From positions 1-9,283 of the forward strand of contig JAFVWD010000349.1 of NCBI GenBank assembly GCA_017501865.1: a DNA stretch of 9,283 nucleotides, written 5' to 3'. A program made the translations under genes and the position numbers. Below the pieces are notes generated by a model that was not told the origin of the DNA, ran no database searches, and worked only from the letters and a program-made list of their open reading frames with translations. The DNA comes from Clostridia bacterium (lineage in GTDB: Bacteria; Bacillota; Clostridia; Oscillospirales; Acutalibacteraceae). Shown one piece after another: positions 6,474 through 9,283 of the stretch (position 1 is the stretch's first letter; every line of letters starts with the position of its first letter).

Positions 6474-7367
6474 ATGAATAAAAAAAGTGGCGGTTTAGCC
6501 GTTGCACTCGGAACATTTGACGGTTTCCATTCAGGGCATAAAAAAGTAATAGAAAATGTAATAAAAAGCGGGGTAAAGCCGGCGGTGCTTTTATTTAATG
6601 AACACCCGCAAAAGGTTCTTTTTTCAAAATCCCCGGGTGAATTAATAACAGAAAAAACAAGAAATGAATTGCTGCAAAGCTGGGGTGTTGAACCTATAGT
6701 GCTTGATTTTGCTGAAATTTCAGGGCTTTCTTATGAGGAGTTTTTTTATGATATTTTAGTGAATAAAATAGGCGCTACAACCCTTTCCTGCGGCTTTAAC
6801 TATAGATTCGGAGCAAAAGCTATGGGCGATTCTCAAAAGCTCAGGCAGCTTTGTGAAAAAGAGAATATGCAGCTTTTTGTCAGTGAAGCAGTTATTTATA
6901 ATGGCGAACCCGTAAGTTCAACAAGAATAAGACAAGCAGTAAAAGATGGCGACATTGAGCTTGCAAATGCAATGCTCGGAAGAGAGTTTTCATATGATTT
7001 TCTTGTTGTTCACGGTGATGCAAGAGGCAGAACAATAAATTCCCCGACAATTAATCAGTTTTTCTCGGAAGATTTTATTGTGCCGCAGTATGGTGTGTAT
7101 GCTTCTTTTTCAGTTATTGACGGTAAAAAATATCCGTCTGTTACCAATGTAGGGGTAAGACCAACAATAGGTAATTCACAAAAAAGAAGTGAAACAAACA
7201 TTGTCGGTTATGACGGTGATTTGTATGATAAAAATATAGATGTTCATCTTCTGAAAAAAATACGCGGGGAAATTAAATTCCCGGGGCTTGATGAGTTAAG
7301 AGCACAAATAGAAAAGGACCGTGAATTATCGGTAAGAATATCAAAAGAGAAGGGGATTATTTTATGA
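6474..7367 (+). CDS. ribF: Bifunctional riboflavin kinase / FAD synthetase RibF
   Basis: RibF phosphorylates riboflavin to FMN and then adenylates FMN to FAD. The protein has 297 aa, slightly short but normal. The N-terminal nucleotidyltransferase (FAD synthetase) module carries GTFDGFHSGH at residues 13–22, the H-x-G-H-type ATP site, and SSTRIR at 148–153. The C-terminal riboflavin kinase module starts near 165 with VVHGDARGR. It retains the ATP/Mg motif P-T-x-N as P191-T192-I193-N194. The likely catalytic glutamate is E240 in RSETNIVGYDGDLYD, after a conserved NVGVRPTIG block. One oddity is that the usual GFP just before T-x-N reads NSP here. The gene follows truB by 23 nt, and its SD lies within a hairpin. 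The stop overlaps the rpe start as ATGA. Confidence 0.95.
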   Translation: MNKKSGGLAVALGTFDGFHSGHKKVIENVIKSGVKPAVLLFNEHPQKVLFSKSPGELITEKTRNELLQSWGVEPIVLDFAEISGLSYEEFFYDILVNKIGATTLSCGFNYRFGAKAMGDSQKLRQLCEKENMQLFVSEAVIYNGEPVSSTRIRQAVKDGDIELANAMLGREFSYDFLVVHGDARGRTINSPTINQFFSEDFIVPQYGVYASFSVIDGKKYPSVTNVGVRPTIGNSQKRSETNIVGYDGDLYDKNIDVHLLKKIRGEIKFPGLDELRAQIEKDRELSVRISKEKGIIL

Positions 7368-8020
7368 GTAAAGAAAAAATTATAATATCACCTTCAATTC
7401 TTGCTGCCGATTACGGAAAATTGGCGGAGGAAATTAAAAAAGTTGTTGCTTCAGGTGCGGAGTATGTTCACATAGATGTTATGGACGGACATTTTGTGCC
7501 GAATATTTCAATAGGAATTCCTGTTGTACAGTCCATAAGAAAAGTGACAGATGCAGTTTTTGACTGTCATTTAATGATAAGTAATCCTATAGATTACGTG
7601 GATGAATTTATAAAAGCGGGAGCGGATTTAATATCCTTTCATGTAGAAAGCAACAGTAATATAACTGAAACGATTAAAAAAATTACAAGCGCCGGCAAAA
7701 AAGCGGCACTTGTGGTTAAGCCTGCTACACCTATAGAAGAGGTTTTTCCGTATCTTTCAGAGATTTCTATGGTTCTTATAATGACAGTAGAGCCGGGTTT
7801 TGGTGGGCAAAGCTTTATGGAGGCAATGCTTCCTAAAATTAAAAAGCTTAAAGAAGAAGCAGAAAAACAGAATGTTCAGCTGGATATTCAGGTTGACGGA
7901 GGTATTGATGATAAAACTGCTCCGCTCTGCAAATCCGCGGGGGCAAATGTGTTGGTTGCAGGCAGTTACATATTTAAATCACCTGATACTGCAAAGGCTA
8001 TAGAAACACTTAAGGCTTGA
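7364..8020 (+). CDS. rpe: Ribulose-phosphate 3-epimerase
   Basis: Rpe interconverts D-ribulose 5-phosphate and D-xylulose 5-phosphate in the pentose phosphate pathway. The 218-aa TIM-barrel protein has the complete family signature. This comprises SPSILAADYG at 9–18 and VHIDVMDGHFVPN with metal ligands H36 and D38. It also includes DCHLMI with H69, the VEPGFGGQSF phosphate loop region, and QVDGGI with the catalytic/metal residue D178. It starts by a 4-bp ATGA overlap with ribF, with AGGGG at 7351–7355 as SD, so the two are probably translated together. Its place at the end of an infB–ribF operon is less usual than the rest of the order. The 3' end overlaps the convergent mecA-like gene by 11 bp. 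Confidence 0.96.
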   Translation: MSKEKIIISPSILAADYGKLAEEIKKVVASGAEYVHIDVMDGHFVPNISIGIPVVQSIRKVTDAVFDCHLMISNPIDYVDEFIKAGADLISFHVESNSNITETIKKITSAGKKAALVVKPATPIEEVFPYLSEISMVLIMTVEPGFGGQSFMEAMLPKIKKLKEEAEKQNVQLDIQVDGGIDDKTAPLCKSAGANVLVAGSYIFKSPDTAKAIETLKA

Positions 8021-8609
8021 AGTGATTTTCCGTTGAAGAAAAATCCGGGCTGTTTTCTTTAATGCTTCTTTTCAGAGGTGTGCCGTATTCGAAAATGCGG
8101 TTTAAAAGCTCACTTTCATTGAAGAAAATGTCGCCAAAATCACTTAGTATGTAAGAGATTCTGGCACCGCCCGTTATTTTTGGGTAGATTATAAAATAAA
8201 GCTTCTTACAATACGAAAACAGCCTGAATTCTTTGTAAAGCTCAGGTGTTTTTTCTAAAACCTTAATGGCATCTAAAAAGGCGTCTGAGTCGAGTGCTTT
8301 GAAAATAACAGGCTCGGCATCTTTTTTCATAATGAGCTTTTTTCTTGATTTGCCATCGGTGAAGGGCATAGTGGTAAAGCACATTATACAACCACCGTCA
8401 TCGCTTTGAGTTACTTCAATCAGTATTTTGCCGTCGGTATCAATATTTTTTCCTAATGAACGTTTGGCTTCATCTAATATTGTCCATATAACGCGACGTG
8501 TTTCTATGTTTGAGTAATCCATTTCATCGTAGGTTATATCGAGCTCATTCATATCTTTATCGGAAAGTGCGACAAGTATTTTTTCGTCTCCGATAGCTTC
8601 AATTTTCAA
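8010..8609 (-). CDS. mecA: MecA-like adaptor protein
   Basis: MecA proteins are adaptors that deliver substrates to the ClpC/ClpP protease; in B. subtilis the best-known target is ComK. From a TTG start at 8609 the protein has 199 aa and begins MKIEAIGDEKILVALS, matching the family's MxIExI… opening. An N-terminal substrate-recognition domain (about 1–80) includes a segment like ERRRxxWxxLDEA. A polar linker follows, then a ClpC-binding-type C-terminal domain (about 95–185). That domain ends with ISYILSDFG and LLNRIFEYGTPL, resembling the repeated hydrophobic-E/D-YG motif of MecA. Start choice: AAAGGAG (8624–8618) sits 8 nt before the TTG. A GTG at 8651 would add 14 residues but has no SD and lies upstream of the probable transcription start. 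The gene is convergent with rpe, sharing 11 bp. The client protein is unknown. Confidence 0.78.
   Translation of the reverse strand: MKIEAIGDEKILVALSDKDMNELDITYDEMDYSNIETRRVIWTILDEAKRSLGKNIDTDGKILIEVTQSDDGGCIMCFTTMPFTDGKSRKKLIMKKDAEPVIFKALDSDAFLDAIKVLEKTPELYKEFRLFSYCKKLYFIIYPKITGGARISYILSDFGDIFFNESELLNRIFEYGTPLKRSIKENSPDFSSTENHFKP
8036..8059 (+). terminator. Weak candidate terminator-like repeat after rpe
   Basis: AAGAAAA (8036–8042) pairs with TTTTCTT (8053–8059) across a 10-nt loop rich in C and G, 15 nt beyond the rpe stop. The right arm is U-rich in the rpe transcript, but the stem is only seven mostly A–U pairs and has no GC core. It lies within the 3' coding end of the opposite-strand gene. 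This is the only termination-like element seen at the end of the operon, and support is weak. Confidence 0.2.
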
Positions 8610-8617
8610 AATATCGT

Positions 8618-8624
8618 CTCCTTT
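8618..8624 (-). promoter_or_regulatory. SD site that fixes the mecA-like TTG start
   Basis: On the minus strand AAAGGAG (8624–8618) lies 8 nt before TTG 8609. It is part of the short palindrome CTCCAAAGGAG, so its GGAG could pair with CTCC in a four-pair mini-hairpin. It decides the TTG start over the longer GTG frame. Confidence 0.75.
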
Positions 8625-8634
8625 GGAGTGGGTT

Positions 8635-8662
8635 TTGTTGTTTTTGCTCACTCTTATATATT
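8635..8662 (+). promoter_or_regulatory. Candidate divergent promoter toward the sugar isomerase-like gene
   Basis: On the plus strand: −35 TTGTTG (8635–8640), a 16-bp spacer, and −10 TATATT (8657–8662). The −10 matches five of six bases; the −35 matches only TTG. It overlaps the oppositely directed candidate promoter of the mecA-like gene, so the two could compete or share a regulator. A 10-bp palindrome, ATATTAATAT (8658–8667), lies over it, but such AT palindromes arise easily by chance. Confidence 0.3.
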
Positions 8663-8681
8663 AATATGGTATCGCAATCAA
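8653..8681 (-). promoter_or_regulatory. Candidate σA-type promoter of the mecA-like gene
   Basis: Read on the minus strand: −35 TTGATT (8681–8676), a 17-bp spacer, and −10 TATAAG (8658–8653). The −10 matches five of six consensus bases and the −35 matches four. Transcription would begin near 8646, downstream of the alternative GTG at 8651 and upstream of the SD at 8624. This agrees with the TTG start. Confidence 0.5.
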
Positions 8682-8714
8682 AACAATGCAAAAAATATGG
8701 AAAGGTAAATGTAA

Positions 8715-9283
8715 ATGAAATTTTCAGTAAGTACATACAGCTTGAGTGGTCTTGTCGGTAAAAATGATATAAAAGAAAAGGACCTTATAAGAATTGCAAA
8801 GGAAATCGGATTTGACGGAATAGAATTTGCGGAGATTAATCCTCCTGAAGGTCAGGGTAAAAAAGAATATGCAAAAGAATTGAATGAAGAGTGTAAAAAA
8901 TACGATATAGTTCCTGTTCAGTATTCAATCGGCGCTGACTTTATCAACGGCAGCGACGGAGATATTGAAAAGGAAATAGAACGTTTGAAATATGAGGTTG
9001 AGGTAGCTGAAATTCTTGGTGTCAGCGGAATGCGTCACGACGGAACTTCAGGATTTTGTGGCGATGATAAGAAGATAAAGGGTTTTTCCGAAGCATTGCC
9101 ATATCTTGTAAAAGGCTGCAAGGCTGTTACGGAATATGCCAAGACAAAGGGTATTCGTACAATGATGGAAAACCACGGATATTTTTGTCAGGACAGCGAC
9201 AGAGTTGAGAAAATCGTAACGGGTGTTGCGGACAGCAACTTCGGCTTGCTTCTTGATATGGGTAATTTCCTTTGTGCAGATGA
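8715..9283 (+). CDS. Xylose isomerase-like TIM-barrel (sugar phosphate isomerase/epimerase) protein, 3'-truncated
   Basis: The frame runs open from ATG 8715 to the window end, giving 189 complete codons of a longer gene. The protein begins MKFSVSTYSLSGLVG. It has the features of the AP-endonuclease-2/xylose-isomerase-like TIM barrel: IAKEIGFDGIEFAE early, EVAEILGVSGMRHDG in the middle, and a metal-ligand glutamate in MMENHGYF (E152). LLLDMGNFLCAD follows with D181 and N184. Family members include sugar epimerases, inosose dehydratases and keto-sugar isomerases, and the substrate cannot be inferred here. The start has GGAAAGG (8699–8705) 9 nt upstream. An in-frame ATG-TAA lies directly before it at 8709–8714. 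No signal peptide is seen, so it is probably cytoplasmic. Confidence 0.88.
   Translation, partial: MKFSVSTYSLSGLVGKNDIKEKDLIRIAKEIGFDGIEFAEINPPEGQGKKEYAKELNEECKKYDIVPVQYSIGADFINGSDGDIEKEIERLKYEVEVAEILGVSGMRHDGTSGFCGDDKKIKGFSEALPYLVKGCKAVTEYAKTKGIRTMMENHGYFCQDSDRVEKIVTGVADSNFGLLLDMGNFLCAD

Noticed and set aside
8007..8024. CACTT…AAGTG hairpin at the rpe stop as a terminator.
   Set aside because: It has only five pairs with an 8-nt loop and a short broken T-run, too weak to call.
1..9283. tRNA, rRNA, CRISPR array, insertion sequence or riboswitch, including an FMN riboswitch near ribF.
   Set aside because: No matching structure or repeat was seen. The gap before ribF is only 23 nt, far too short for an FMN riboswitch.

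Overview
The window looks like chromosomal DNA from a low-GC Gram-positive bacterium of the class Clostridia (Bacillota). It is AT-rich by eye. Gene order is the conserved Firmicutes block nusA–rnpM(ylxR)–ylxQ–infB–rbfA–nrnA–truB–ribF. A MecA-type ClpC adaptor follows, and Shine-Dalgarno (SD) sites are strong and purine-rich. The family or genus cannot be fixed from the sequence alone, though a gut-type Clostridia lineage is plausible. No mobile element, tRNA, rRNA or CRISPR array is visible.

Layout. (1) Positions 1–8020, plus strand: one tightly packed transcription unit that enters from upstream. It starts inside nusA, which lacks its first dozen or so codons. Then come the RNA-binding proteins RnpM and YlxQ, initiation factor IF-2, ribosome maturation factor RbfA, the nanoRNase/pAp phosphatase NrnA, tRNA pseudouridine-55 synthase TruB, the bifunctional flavin enzyme RibF, and ribulose-phosphate 3-epimerase Rpe. 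Rpe is joined to ribF by an ATGA overlap. (2) Positions 8010–8609, minus strand: a MecA-like adaptor gene, convergent with rpe and sharing 11 bp of coding sequence with it. (3) Positions 8610–8714: a short divergent control region with candidate promoters in both directions. (4) Position 8715 to the window end, plus strand: the first 189 codons of a xylose-isomerase-like TIM-barrel sugar isomerase/epimerase or endonuclease-IV-fold protein.

How the genes work together. NusA acts on transcribing RNA polymerase, including rRNA antitermination. RnpM and YlxQ bind structured RNA. IF-2 starts translation, RbfA matures the 30S subunit, NrnA removes 2–5-nt RNA ends and pAp, and TruB modifies tRNA. 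The unit is therefore a gene-expression operon with metabolic enzymes at its tail.

The most notable feature not explained by gene content is in the short gaps. Wherever neighbouring genes do not abut or overlap, three of the gaps (infB–rbfA, rbfA–nrnA, truB–ribF) hold an inverted repeat that begins 2–7 nt after the upstream stop codon. These repeats enclose or abut the next SD site. A fourth gap (nusA–rnpM) has a hairpin overlapping the rnpM start region. None has a terminator-like U-tract. The simplest reading is a series of local switches that make each gene's translation depend on the ribosome finishing the gene before it. I did not find a clearly new multi-gene system here; the gap hairpins are the best lead.
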